NCBI GenBank assembly: GCA_038380435.1
Contig: JAWZYU010000004.1
Coordinates: 24,588,001 to 24,652,000 of the forward strand
DNA from: Ryuthela nishihirai
Lineage: Eukaryota; Arthropoda; Arachnida; Araneae; Heptathelidae
DNA length: 64,000 nt
Direction of reading: 5' to 3'
The notes below the pieces were generated by a model. It saw only the letters and a list, made by a program, of their open reading frames with translations. It was not told the origin of the DNA and made no database searches. Positions 10,865 through 21,954 of the stretch are shown piece after piece (the stretch's first letter is position 1; every line of letters starts with the position of its first letter). The position numbers and the translations under genes are program-made.

Positions 10865-13800
10865 AGTAGTATAGTGCCATTCCACCGATCCCCCACTAGT
10901 GCTTTCCCCCTATGACGTCACCGACCACGCCCCTATGACGTCACCGACCACGCCCACTTCCGCCCCCTCCCCTATGACGTAACATGACGTAATCATTACA
11001 TAATCATCACGTAACCGGCCACGCCCCTTTATTAATAATTCCTTCCCTTTATTAAACCCCCCCTTCATCCCCTTTCCCCCTCAGTGGCACCACCTGTTGA
11101 CAGTGAGAAATACTATTTTCCCCAAAAACCCCTTTATTTTAAGTCTAATTTCTCGTTTTCAGCCCCCACGGTCGACCTACCTATATTTTAAGCCCTCCCC
11201 CTTATGAAAAACCCTCTGGTTGACCATTTTAAGGCCCCACTCCCTCACTCGGCTGATGCAAGTCTCAGAATAATTGCATGGAACGATTGACCGGTCTCAG
11301 AATAATTGTACAGAAAGGAATGATACAAAATTCCCTAGTAATTAAACACTCATCAAATTCCCTTACCTCTATTAAAAATCATCCTACAGTTGAAACTCAT
11401 TTTACTCTTACTGTTTCCATAGAAAATACCATAGGGTGAAATTAATAATGGTTTAAATTATTCGTAGGGATGACATGTTAAATCTGCTTTTAGAACACAC
11501 GTCTGCAGTGGAAAAATTTTCAAACTCCGTTAATCAACTCCCTAGTAATTAAACACTCGTCATAATATTCCTCACCTTTATTAAAATCACTCCACGGTCG
11601 AAATAAAAATCAGTTTTCTGTAGATGTGTTTCACCGGAAAAAAAAAAAAAAATCGTCCCTCGCTCTGTGGATTCCAGGATGCACGGGAATACGCCGTGTA
11701 CTTGCTGTGGCCTAGATGCGGGTCAGGCATTTCAGATATTAACCTAGCTTTTTCTATGTATTTCTTACATCAATGCCAACACTAGCACTGAACTCTTTTT
11801 AATGCAGATCTCAAATTGTAAATCAACTCAGAGAGTTGTATTTATTCCTTAGTAATTAAAACTCTTTGCTATTCATTTAGCCAGGACGACTAAACGATTC
11901 CTTTATAATTAAAATTTCCTGCTATTAAACCCCCTAGTAATTAAACACTTGTCAAAATTCCCTTACCTTTATTAAAAAAAACAGTTTTCTGTAGAGGCGT
12001 TTTATCGAAAAAAAAAAAAACTTCTCCTCGGTAACGAGAGTCGAACGCGCTACCCCAGCTTCACTCTGTGAACTCCTAACAAGAACCAACCTGCAATGGA
12101 AAAGGCATTCCTGAAGTCGTACGTGGAGTCATGCCCACACGTGTCCGTTTACCGGTCAGGTAGCAACGAAACATCTCCTGACACAATCGCCCTGGGAGGT
12201 TGAGTGTCCAGCGCTCAGTGTGATGACTCATACGATGTTGTTCTCTGAGGGTAGGTGACGTCACAACAAGGGGAAAGTAACGTGGAGTGACCAGCGAGTG
12301 ACACGTATCAGAAGACTGAGCACTGGGGATGTTTAACCTTCAGTATAATTTTACACAGTGTGTTAGGATTAACAACTCTTATAGCATAGTTATTGCGGGT
12401 AGGCTCCCTCCCCCACTTTTAAAATTTAGATCTTACACTGACAGTCTTTTCATATACGTATTTTTATAACCATTTTAAAACCAACACTTATTTCTTTTAT
12501 CCCTAGCGATTACAGGTTGTTGCATTTTTTACTAGAAGAAACCCTACCCCTGCAGCCCCCGCAGAAAATAAAAAAATGCTATCGGGCGAAAAATTAATAA
12601 AATCTGATTTTATTCGTCGTTATGAAAAATATTGATGGGGTAATAGGTTCGACTTAAAAGACTTCGTGTTCGGATCCTCACCACGGACAACCTCTTGCTG
12701 ACGGACGGTTAAACCCTACGAAATTATTCCAAACGGGGAATCACAAGGTTTTTATTGACGAATGAATCTTGGACCTGTACTGCTACCGTACATCGTGAAA
12801 ACCCACTCACAGCCTTGATCCGTGTTTCAAATTTCCTTTACTAAGTCACTTCAAAAAACATTGTGATTGCAAAAGTATGACTAACAGTTTTATTACGCCA
12901 CGTTTTAAAAATACTTATTACTGCTGTATCCGCGGTACGGGAGAGTAACACTGTTCAAAGAAAAATCAGGTAAAACAGTTTAAAAAAAAAAATCGTTTTC
13001 TCCGTCGTTTGCGTATGTCTCATCACGCTGGTGAAACCGGGTGAAAAAATATATATTTTTTTTGTACGAGGTAGAATGTTAAAAGTACGTCGCGTGCAAA
13101 AACTTTAGTTCCATCACGAATGCACATTAATAGAGTAGGGAGGTCGTAGTTTAATACTTCAGCTATAAAAAAATAATACAATGTCTCACACACACCTCTC
13201 AACTTGTCTACACTAATCCGCTGAAATTTCATTTGCAACGGAGGCTGATACTTCGAATCCGCTATATGTTCCGGAGCTGCAGTGGAATGCATGGCCCCCT
13301 GCTGAATGCTACGCTATCAGAAGTCCATGTGGCTGTCACGTTCTCCAAGCGCTCAGAATATTACTATACTTATAACTGATCTGAAGTCCGTTTTAATCAA
13401 TACTTATTTCTTTCAACTCTGCGACTATTGGGCCGGCACATTTTCACTAGAAGGACCGCCTCACAGTGGCAATCCCGCAGAAAAAATTAATAAAAGGAAA
13501 AAATCTGATTTTATTCCTCCTGATGAAAAATATTGAAGGTAATAGGGTCGACCTAAAAGGCCCGTGTTCGGATCCTTGCCCCGAATGGTTTTTAACAAAA
13601 GTCCTACGAAATTAAAAACTATCCCGTTACACGACGGCGTTGTTTAAAAATACTTATTACGGTTGTATCCTCAGCAAACTCTTTCCTAGGAAGTAACGCT
13701 ACTCGATGCAGTCCCAGTTACATGCTTTTACCGGGTAAAGACTGTGCGCCAGAATGTTAAAAGTAGAATTCATACGTTTCCGTAAAAAAAAAAAAAAAAA

Positions 13801-14180
13801 AAAAAACTTTAGTTCCTGCTGAAAGGAGTATGGTTCGATTCAGGAAGAATAGGATTTGACCTCGTGCATTAGAAAAGGGAACAAATCCGTCCCCGGTGTC
13901 ATTTGTTAGGTGGTAGTATTAGTATCCTTATACAAGCTCACTTCAAATTTTCATATGACATTCTGGGGTTGAGTTTCAACCTTTTTATTTTTTCCAACCG
14001 CGATAATGCGCAGTTTTCTGCGGAACGCGAGCGACTTCGACGCCAAGGACGACCCGCACTAAACGATACGACCGTGCACTAGAAAACCGTGAACGGACTT
14101 GTGTGAAACGTAATGTACAGAGCTTGACAACAGTAATATAGACTGGGATCCTCTCTCACTATACTATCATAACCCTCGAG
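10865..14180 (+). repeat. Copy 2 left inverted arm
   Basis: Pairs with 17,454-20,742 (mirror sum about 31,633). The outer part has TGACGTCA boxes and CCACGCCC boxes. The middle (11,300-12,000) has repeated TAGTAATTAAACACTCGTCA units, and a 23-base A run lies at about 13,784-13,806. ORFs at 13,023-13,292 and 13,306-13,536 have mirror partners at 18,345-18,611 and 18,101-18,331; they show no recognised domain. Confidence 0.85.
10870..11035. promoter_or_regulatory. Terminal TGACGTCA/CCACGCCC cluster, copy 2 left end
   Basis: Two TGACGTCACCGACCACGCCC repeats, a variant ATGACGTAA, and further GACGTAA-like boxes follow the terminus. TGACGTCA is the consensus CRE/ATF site and CCACGCCC resembles Sp1/KLF boxes. 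The identical cluster at 20,590-20,700 is its inverse. Whether it works as promoter, replication or integrase site is not known. Confidence 0.5.
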
Positions 14181-15780
14181 AAATTATCAAATATGAATAG
14201 ACCTCTGTAAAGTTCCGACCCCACAATCTTCTGAGTTCATTCCCCGATCGATGCGGTCAGGATCACAAGGGATGTTTTACACATTCAACGACTTTTTCTG
14301 ACATTCGCTAATCAAAGTGTCTATCTACACATCAGACTTGTCATTACATCGACAAACTACCTGTCCATAGGCTGAGTAAGCACTTAGAATGGAAGATTGA
14401 GTCTGCTTCACGACACAGATTCGTAAAACGCTCATTAATTATTTTGTGAGAGAAAGTATGCATAAAGTTCAAACACTAATACATCTTCCCTTTCTAATAA
14501 ACCATACGATCAAAGTAGATAAATTGCAAGCATCATCGGATCTGATTCCGTATATCTGCTTAGGACGAAAATCTCACAATAGCTTATTCAGTACTTTAAC
14601 CCCCCGATACAGTATGTGACTAGGTCGTTTAACTAAATTACGTGCATAAACGAAAATGTAAAGGGATATCTGTAAATTCGCACAACGGGATAGGTGAATA
14701 TTTTCACAATTCTTTTGAAGGCAGAATAACTGTATAACTGACGAGAGAGAAAATGTAAAAATGCAGTGGGATGGCTGTAAAAACAACAGATTACATCGCA
14801 AATACTGTAAGATAGAAAAAACGACTATTAACAAGTGTCATATAAGGAGCGACCGATAAAAGTCACACCGTAGCGGAAGGAGTAATACAGGAAAAATCAT
14901 AAAATATTAACCCCCCCCCTCCCCCACACTGGTAAATCACGGTCCATTGCGTACACACGGATGAATATCACAAAAATACTTTGCATATAGTAAAGAACCA
15001 CCGAAGTTTGGAAATTTAAAATCTGAAAACTCACTTTTTATAGTATTTCCGTGAAAAGTCACCCCCCCAGAAACGAGATCTAGCTCTATCGCCAGTTATT
15101 CCAGCGTACTATCTCTTTTCAGCACGTTTGAATAAGTGCATGTGAAGGTGGCTAGCTGCAGACACAAGCTTTTCGACAAAGATAGGATGTTTCACTACAA
15201 TCTAACACGGAGATGTCTGTTAAGTTATTTTTTCCTCCTATTTCTACACTAGTGTCGAAGTCTTAGAACAAGTGGTTCGGGTTAGCACACGTGTTTGATA
15301 TTATCTTGTTTGGCAATCTGAAAGAACACTGTCTGTGGAACATTACCCCCCCTGCAAGCTAGTACTAATTACTTTACGATTCTGAGGGACGAAGGTTGAA
15401 ATCGTTGGCAGATATTTTTCAGAAATATGTAATCAACCATAGTGTTCGGATATTTGATCCATAGTACGACATGAACGATGTTTACCTGCCATCAGCGACC
15501 CCTTCTACGGATCGTATGAGAGGTAATTGTTACGACAATTAGCTACGTGAAGTCGTGTTCATTTTTAAAAGCAAAGACACACTAATTACCGACTAGCTAG
15601 AGAACGATATATTAACCTACTAAAGTTTGATTTTAACGATCAGATAGTGTATATATCATCACTTTTTTAGTTCATAATAATATTCCAACTTTTAAAGGAA
15701 ATATTGTCTCGTTATAAGCGATTACATACAAAGAAATACATACTCTATACTTTAAATCCATAGAGACAACGATCACTATC
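14180..15780. other. Unpaired left-side segment of copy 2
   Basis: Homologous to copy 1 arm sequence (for example 14,190-14,340 to about 780-960; 15,090-15,300 to about 1,690-1,960). It has no partner on the right side of copy 2, where only about 68 bp (17,386-17,453) stand in its place. Internal order is disturbed: 15,455-15,600 matches copy 1 about 1,350-1,510, which should come earlier. A piece of the palindromic MITE of 62.2-62.7 kb is seen at about 15,410-15,456. No gene is seen. Confidence 0.65.
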
Positions 15781-16062
15781 CCAGGAACACATCTGTGAAA
15801 TATCACCACATTTTTGTTTTTAACGTACGGTTGAATCGTTCTACGATGCTAGCTTTGGTTTCCCATCCCTTTCTTTTACACCCACCCGATATAAAACATT
15901 CGACCCAACATAGCTTGCTAGCTGTGCGAGGTCTTGATACAGAGAACAATATTAACACTTCTAAGGCTGACCTTAAAATCCCCGTTAACTATACAAAAGA
16001 AATCACATTGACAAAAATATCAGAGACATTCATATTTATTTACATTAAGGTCACATTAATAT

Positions 16063-16965
16063 TTAGTTCGTACATACCAGTTCACCGTGCACCTCTTTTA
16101 GTACTGTTGCAAAGTTCAATTTAGACATAAACGCGACATTAGCAGGACGATTTAGTTCGATACATGATTCTTCCACAAAACTTACGGCAATATCAGTTAG
16201 ATTAACGTTTCTTACCACTTCGGGGAAATAATCGTAAGCTGATTCAGCGTTTATGGTGAGGCACGAATGGCGAAGTTGACTCGGATGATCCACTTCACAC
16301 CCGAAACAGTTCTTACGTAGCAGCGTAAACAGTTCTTTTCGGAGATCTGCTTTCAAAGTCCGCTTTAAACAGTCCATAAGCTTTACGAAATCACTGCTGT
16401 CTTGTTCAAGGGGTCGATCGTTAGATGGTGGGCTTCGAGGAAGATTTGCCACTAATTCTACCTTCCGCACTGCATTCCAAAATTTACCGTTTTCAAACTT
16501 CAGAGCCATCAAACTGTAGGTGATTGGATCGCATAAATCTGTCAACCGATGCCACTGTTCGACGCTGAGCCGAACCGATGACGAAAATACAAGTCCTCCG
16601 TCACGGGGGATGCTTTTTTTAATGACCACGCCGTGTCCACCTTTGAGCACGACGAGGCAAACCATAGCGTCCAGTTCATACTCGCCGTATTCGACATCTT
16701 CGAACGCTTCGACGATTGTAGACGCATACGAAACCAGTCCATGCCACTGCTCTTCAGACAGCATCACACCGTCCTTTGTAGGATATAGTTTTAACGAGTC
16801 ATCACTCTGGAACACACGTATGTGCACTTTAGGATATGACCGATATTCACAAACGCTCGCAAACAAATCCGATCCGAGTTGAAACATATGGCTATCATCA
16901 TCTCTAACAGCAAGTCGCTTCGCAGGAAGATCACCATCGGTCAGGGAACGTTTAGCACAAGCCAT
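16063..16965 (-). CDS. Tandem PC4-domain protein, 300 aa, intact
   Basis: This is the only gene of copy 2. Two repeats resemble the C-terminal single-strand DNA-binding domain of the transcription coactivator PC4/p15: residues about 28-88 (VHIRVF, then VMLSEEQWHGL) and about 98-155 (VVLKGGHGVVIKK, then VRLSVEQWHRL). The pattern of basic beta strands followed by LS-x-EQW-x-x-L is diagnostic of that fold. A basic PAKRL near residues 14-18 could help nuclear entry. Residues 220-235 form a conserved C-x2-C-x2-DHPSQ-x2-H-x-C motif that could bind a metal; it is also present in the copy 1 pseudogene. The ATG at 16,965 matches the copy 1 start and lies 50 nt from a TATA box. There is no intron; a possible AATAAA lies about 20-30 nt after the stop on the minus strand. 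PC4 proteins bind single-stranded DNA and aid transcription or replication. A role in replicating or expressing this element is inference. Confidence 0.85.
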   Translation of the reverse strand: MACAKRSLTDGDLPAKRLAVRDDDSHMFQLGSDLFASVCEYRSYPKVHIRVFQSDDSLKLYPTKDGVMLSEEQWHGLVSYASTIVEAFEDVEYGEYELDAMVCLVVLKGGHGVVIKKSIPRDGGLVFSSSVRLSVEQWHRLTDLCDPITYSLMALKFENGKFWNAVRKVELVANLPRSPPSNDRPLEQDSSDFVKLMDCLKRTLKADLRKELFTLLRKNCFGCEVDHPSQLRHSCLTINAESAYDYFPEVVRNVNLTDIAVSFVEESCIELNRPANVAFMSKLNFATVLKEVHGELVCTN

Positions 16966-17015
16966 AGCAAGTCGATACTGGAAAAAATAATGCCTTACAG
17001 CCCGTCGAAGGGTAA

Positions 17016-17064
17016 TACTTATACCTTAAACCTGTGACGTGTCCCTGTAACTCCATCCCATTGG
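17016..17064 (-). promoter_or_regulatory. CCAAT plus TATA promoter of intact PC4 gene
   Basis: Read on the minus strand: GACCAATGG (CCAAT at 17,064-17,060), then TATAAGTA at 17,023-17,016, then the ATG at 16,965. The spacing between boxes is 41 nt and from TATA start to ATG about 50 nt, matching copy 1. Sequence between the boxes differs strongly between copies, so the motifs look selectively kept. Confidence 0.6.
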
Positions 17065-17385
17065 TCGAGATCTGGTAGATTTGCCATCTCTTAGTAAACA
17101 TGATGACGTCTACAAATATTTACGAGCCTGTATAGACGTGCTTTCGAAATATGCATGTGGTGCTCCTTTAAAACGGAAATCGTGGGAGCTTTTGATCACA
17201 AAAACCTTTCAGAATATCTCTGAAATTACAAACAGATAAGGGGGGTTGAATTCATTAACAGAGTATTTCAAAAGTATCTTAAAAACACACTCATAATGAA
17301 ACCAAAGCTAGCATCGTAGAACGATTCAACCGTACGTTAAAAACAAAAACGTGGTGATATTTCACAGGTGTGTTCCATGGAGGCG

Positions 17386-17453
17386 CCACTGAGGGGGAAA
17401 GGGGGGTGTTTTAATAAGGGGAGTGGCCTGTTACGTATTCATTCGTAATCATA
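17386..17453 (+). other. 68-bp patch of terminus-like sequence inside copy 2
   Basis: Contains GGCGCCACTGAGGGGGAAAG followed by GTGTTTTAATAAGGGG and GTTACGTA. This resembles the outer arm at about 20,539-20,600 (same GGCGCCACTGAGGGGGAAAG). It replaces about 1.6 kb of arm present on the left side, so it is probably a scar of internal deletion with template switching between similar subterminal sequences. Confidence 0.6.
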
Positions 17454-20400
17454 ATTTCTCGAGGGTTATGATAGTATAGTGAGAGAGGATCCCAGTCTAT
17501 ATTACTGTTGTCAAGCTCTGTACATTACGTTTCACACAAGTCCGTTCACGGTTTTCTAGTGCACGGTCGTATCGTTTAGTGCGGATCGTCCTTGGCGTCG
17601 AAGTCGCTCGCGTTCCGCAGAAAACTGCGCATTATCGCGGTTGGAAAAAATAAAAAGGTTGAAACTCAACCCCAGAATGTCATATGAAAATTTGAAGTGA
17701 GCTTGTATAAGGATACTAATACTACCACCTAACAAATGACACCGGGGACGGATTTGTTCCCTTTTCTAATGCACGAGGTCAAATCCTATTCTTCCTGAAT
17801 CGAACCATACTCCTTTCAGCAGGAACTAAAGTTTTTTTTTTTTTTTTTTTTTTACGGAAACGTATGAATTCTACTTTTAACATTCTGGCGCACAGTCTTT
17901 ACCCGGTAAAAGCATGTAACTGGGACTGCATCGAGTAGCGTTACTTCCTAGGAAAGAGTTTGCTGAGGATACAACCGTAATAAGTATTTTTAAACAACGC
18001 CGTCGTGTAACGGGATAGTTTTTAATTTCGTAGGACTTTTGTTAAAAACCATTCGGGGCAAGGATCCGAACACGGGCCTTTTAGGTCGACCCTATTACCT
18101 TCAATATTTTTCATCAGGAGGAATAAAATCAGATTTTTTCCTTTTATTAATTTTTTCTGCGGGATTGCCACTGTGAGGCGGTCCTTCTAGTGAAAATGTG
18201 CCGGCCCAATAGTCGCAGAGTTGAAAGAAATAAGTATTGATTAAAACGGACTTTAGATCAGTTATAAGTATAGTAATATTCTTAGCACTTGGAGAACGTG
18301 ACAGCCACATGGACTTCTGATAGCGTAGCATTCAGCAGGGGGCCATGCATTCCACTGCAGCTCCGGAACATATAGCGGATTCGAAGTATCAGCCTCCGTT
18401 GCAAATGAAATTTCAGCGGATTAGTGTAGACAAGTTGAGAGGTGTGTGTGAGACATTGTATTATTTTTTTATAGCTGAAGTATTAAACTACGACCTCCCT
18501 ACTCTATTAATGTGCATTCGTGATGGAACTAAAGTTTTTGCACGCGACGTACTTTTAACATTCTACCTCGTACAAAAAAATATATTTTTTCACCCGGTTT
18601 CACCAGCGTGATGAGACATACGCAAATGACGGAGAAAACGATTTTTTTTTAAAACTGTTTTACCTGATTTTTCTTCGAACAGTGTTACTCTCCCGTACCG
18701 CGGATACAGCAGTAATAAGTATTTTTAAAACGTGGCGTAATAAAACTGTTAGTCATACTTTTGCAATCACAATGTTTTTTGATGTGACTTAGTAAAGGAA
18801 ATTTGGAACACGGATCAAGGCTGTGAGTGGGTTTTCACGATGTACTGAAGCAGTACAGGTCCAAGATTCATTCGTCAATAAAAACCTTGTGATTCCCCGT
18901 TTGGAATAATTTCGTAGGGTTTAACCGTCCGTCAGGGAGAGGTTGTCCGTGGTGAGGATCCGAACACGAAGTCTTTTAAGTCGAACCTATTACCCCATCA
19001 ATATTTTTCATCACGACGAATAAAATCAGATTTTATTAATTTTTCGCCCGATAGCATTTTTTTATTTTCTGCGGGGGCTGCAGGGGTAGGGTTTCTTCTA
19101 GTAAAAAATGCAACAACCAGTAATCGCTAGGGATAAAAGAAATAAGTGTTGGTTTTAAAATGGTTATAAAAATACGTATATGAAAAGACTGTCAGTGTAA
19201 GATGTAAATTTTAAAAGTGGGGGAGGGAGCCTACCCGCAATAACTATGCTATAAGAGTTGTTAATCCTAACACACTGTGTAAAATTATACTGAAGGTTAA
19301 ACATCCCCAGTGCTCAGTCTTCAGATACGTGTCACTCGCTGGTCACTCCACGTTACTTTCCCCTTGTTGTGACGTCACCTACCCTCAGAGAACAACATCG
19401 TATGAGTCATCACACTGAGCGCTGGACACTCAACCTCCCAGGGCGATTGTGTCAGGAGATGTTTCGTTGCTACCTGACCGGTAAATGGACATGTGTGGGC
19501 ATGACTCCACGTACGACTTCAGGAATGCCTTTTCCATTGCAGGTTGGTTCTTGTTAGGAGTTCACAGAGTGAAGCTGGGGTAGCGCGTTCGACTCTCGTT
19601 ACCGAGGAGAAGTTTTTTTTTTTTTCGATAAAACGCCTCTACAGAAAACTGTTTTTTTTAATAAAGGTAAGGGAATTTTGACGAGTGTTTAATTACTAGG
19701 GGGTTTAATAGCAGGAAATTTTAATTATAAAGGAATCGTTTAGTCGTCCTGGCTAAATGAATAGCAAAGAGTTTTAATTACTAAGGAATAAATACAACTC
19801 TGTGAGTTGATTTACAATTTGAGATCTGCATTCAAAAGAATTCAGTGCTAGTGTTGGCTTTGATGTAAGAAATACATAGAAAAAGCTAGGTTAATATCTG
19901 AAATGCCTGACCCGCATCTAGGCCACAGCAAGTATACGGCGTATTCCCGTGCATCCTGGAATCCACAGAGCGAGGGACGATTTTTTTTTTTTTCCCATGA
20001 AACACATCTACAGAAAACTGATTTTTATTTCGACCGTGGAGTGATTTTAATAAAGGTGAGGAATATTATGACGAGTGTTTAATTACTAGGGAGTTGATTA
20101 ACGGAGTTTGAAAATTTTTCCACTGCAGACGTGTGTTCTAAAAGCAGATTTAACATGTCATCCCTACGAATAATTTAAACCATTATTAATTTCACCCTAT
20201 GGTATTTTCTATGGAAACAGTAAGAGTAAAATGAGTTTCAACTGTAGGATGATTTTTAATAGAGGTAAGGGAATTTGATGAGTGTTTAATTACTAGGGAA
20301 TTTTGTATCATTCCTTTCTGTACAATTATTCTGAGACCGGTCAATCGTTCCATGCAATTATTCTGAGACTTGCATCAGCCGAGTGAGGGAGTGGGGCCTT

Positions 20401-20742
20401 AAAATGGTCAACCAGAGGGTTTTTCATAAGGGGGAGGGCTTAAAATATAGGTAGGTCGACCGTGGGGGCCGAAAACGAGAAATTAGACTATATATAAAGG
20501 GGTTTTTGGGGAAAATAGTATTTCTCACTGTCAACAGGTGGCGCCACTGAGGGGGAAAGGGGGAGGAATTATTAATAAAGGGGCATGGCCGGTTACGTAA
20601 TGATTATGTAATGATTACGTCATGCTACGTCATAGGGGAGGGGGCGGGAGTGGGCGTGGTCGGTGACGTCATAGGGGCGTGGTCGGTGACGTCATAGGGG
20701 AAAAGCACTAGTGGGGGATCGGTGGAATGGCACTATACTACT
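17454..20742 (-). repeat. Copy 2 right inverted arm
   Basis: Inverse of 10,865-14,180 with scattered single-base differences and homopolymer length differences. It ends with two TGACGTCATAGGGG units, then AAAAGCACTAGTGGGGG and GGCACTATACTACT at 20,742. Near identity of the arms suggests recent copying or continuing gene conversion. Confidence 0.85.
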
Positions 20743-20884
20743 AACGTCTGATCTGATGGACTGCAGTCTTTCCAAGCTCATTGGTTCCCCTTTCTGACTG
20801 TGGGCAGGGTGAGAATTCGGCGAGATAATCAAAGTAATGCACAGTTGGGACTCGAACCTAGGAACTGTTTGACCTTGACAGGAG
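20743..20884 (-). repeat. SINE-B fragment, right half, after copy 2
   Basis: Begins with the second AACGTC (20,743-20,748). It continues the SINE-B interrupted at 10,864: pieces matching CTTTCCAAGC, CTGACTGTGGGCAGGG and TGGGACTCGAACCTAGGAA correspond in order to 45,220-45,320. The tRNA-like B-box region is at about 20,849-20,865. Confidence 0.75.
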
Positions 20885-21003
20885 CTAACCATCTGTCTCC
20901 TAACAGCTGTCCAGTGCGTCCCATTCCCCCAACTTTCTCTGAGGCCCCTGGGTTGCTTGTGACCTGGACATTGTGTACAGAAATTATCCTCTCAGAGGTA
21001 AAA
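20885..21003 (+). repeat. SINE-B fragment, opposite orientation
   Basis: CTAACCATCTGTCTCCTAAC... to ...CTCTCAGAGGTAAAAG matches the 3' part of SINE-B in the orientation of 55,580-55,720. It abuts the preceding fragment tail to tail. Confidence 0.7.
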
Positions 21004-21950
21004 GAACCTAACATTTTTACCTCCCGTCGCACATCATTAGTATCTATTTACACAATTCTCGACTTAATTAAACTGCGATACTTAAGGTCACTTTGTTCCA
21101 ACTCTTCATGGCATGAGAGGGAATATAGAAAAGCATTTTTCTAACAAAATGGGCAAGAGCACTTATGACGAGTGATTTCCTTTAATTCGTTTTTATTATA
21201 AGGTGATCTCTAATCAGTATCTGAACGATTTTTAATTGGATGGTCTCGGTCATCGGACTTTTTGAATTTCAATCCTTGTGATAATTTTTATGGCAAGTCC
21301 TGAAAGACTCCGCAATGTGATTGAAGAACTGAAGACAGAAATTGTCAAAGGCATCAGCAAAGAAGCACGGGGTTATTTCAGTTGACGTTTGCCTGCAAGT
21401 GACATTAAATGCGTAGGGATCACATATTGCAAACATTTATACACGAATGAAATTTCCTTTGGTCCATTAATGTTGCAAAATATTAGAACCAACGTTATAA
21501 GTTTTTTCCAACGGAGTCAGATTATGGTCAGTCATCTCCAAAAAAGATAGAAAAAGCATGGATATATGCTTTTCTATCTTTTTCAGAGAATTTTTTCAAT
21601 GATTAGCAATATTCTTCTACATTTTTTTCGCCTTCTTGGATCTGTTCCCTCCTTCTCTAGGTCTTTTACCACTTGACTAATTTTTCTTTCACCTTCCTAA
21701 GGAAATGTTCTTCATTCGTTCTCTCATATGTCTACCCTCGCTCATTCTAACATGTTCTTTCAATCTTCCTTTAATTTCTCCCTTTCGAATCCTGTCTCTT
21801 CTAGGCAAAGCACGGCCTTAGTTGTCCTTGCGCCATAAAAAATAGCCCAAATAGCCAACCAACCTGTCTCTTCCATTTTTTTTTATTATTCTTTTTAAAA
21901 AAGAGCTCATTTGAGAGCCCTGTAAGAAAAATATACTATAATCAATCATT
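21004..21950. other. Non-coding AT-rich stretch with a hairpin
   Basis: No protein-like frame was recognised. A near-perfect hairpin lies at about 21,541-21,586: AAAAGATAGAAAAAGCAT, a short loop, then its inverse. Confidence 0.5.
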
Positions 21951-21954
21951 AGGT

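Larger units (their letters stand above)
10865..20742. mobile_element. Long-TIR PC4 element, copy 2 (complete, 9,878 bp)
   Basis: The ends are AGTAGTATAGTGCC and its exact inverse, flanked by a 6-bp duplication. The outer 3.3 kb (10,865 to about 14,180) is repeated inverted at about 17,454-20,742 with near identity. A second short paired block is 15,780-15,868 with 17,288-17,386. The core 15,870-17,285 holds one intact gene for a two-domain PC4-like protein. No integrase, polymerase, ATPase or capsid gene is present, so the element is non-autonomous. A 6-bp duplication and AG...CT ends are established traits of Polinton/Maverick elements. Arms of several kb that make up most of the element are not typical of them, so the assignment is inference. 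Confidence 0.85.

Noticed and set aside
16520..16882. 120-codon plus-strand ORF over the PC4 gene
   Set aside because: It is the antisense shadow of the intact PC4 gene and has no homology of its own.
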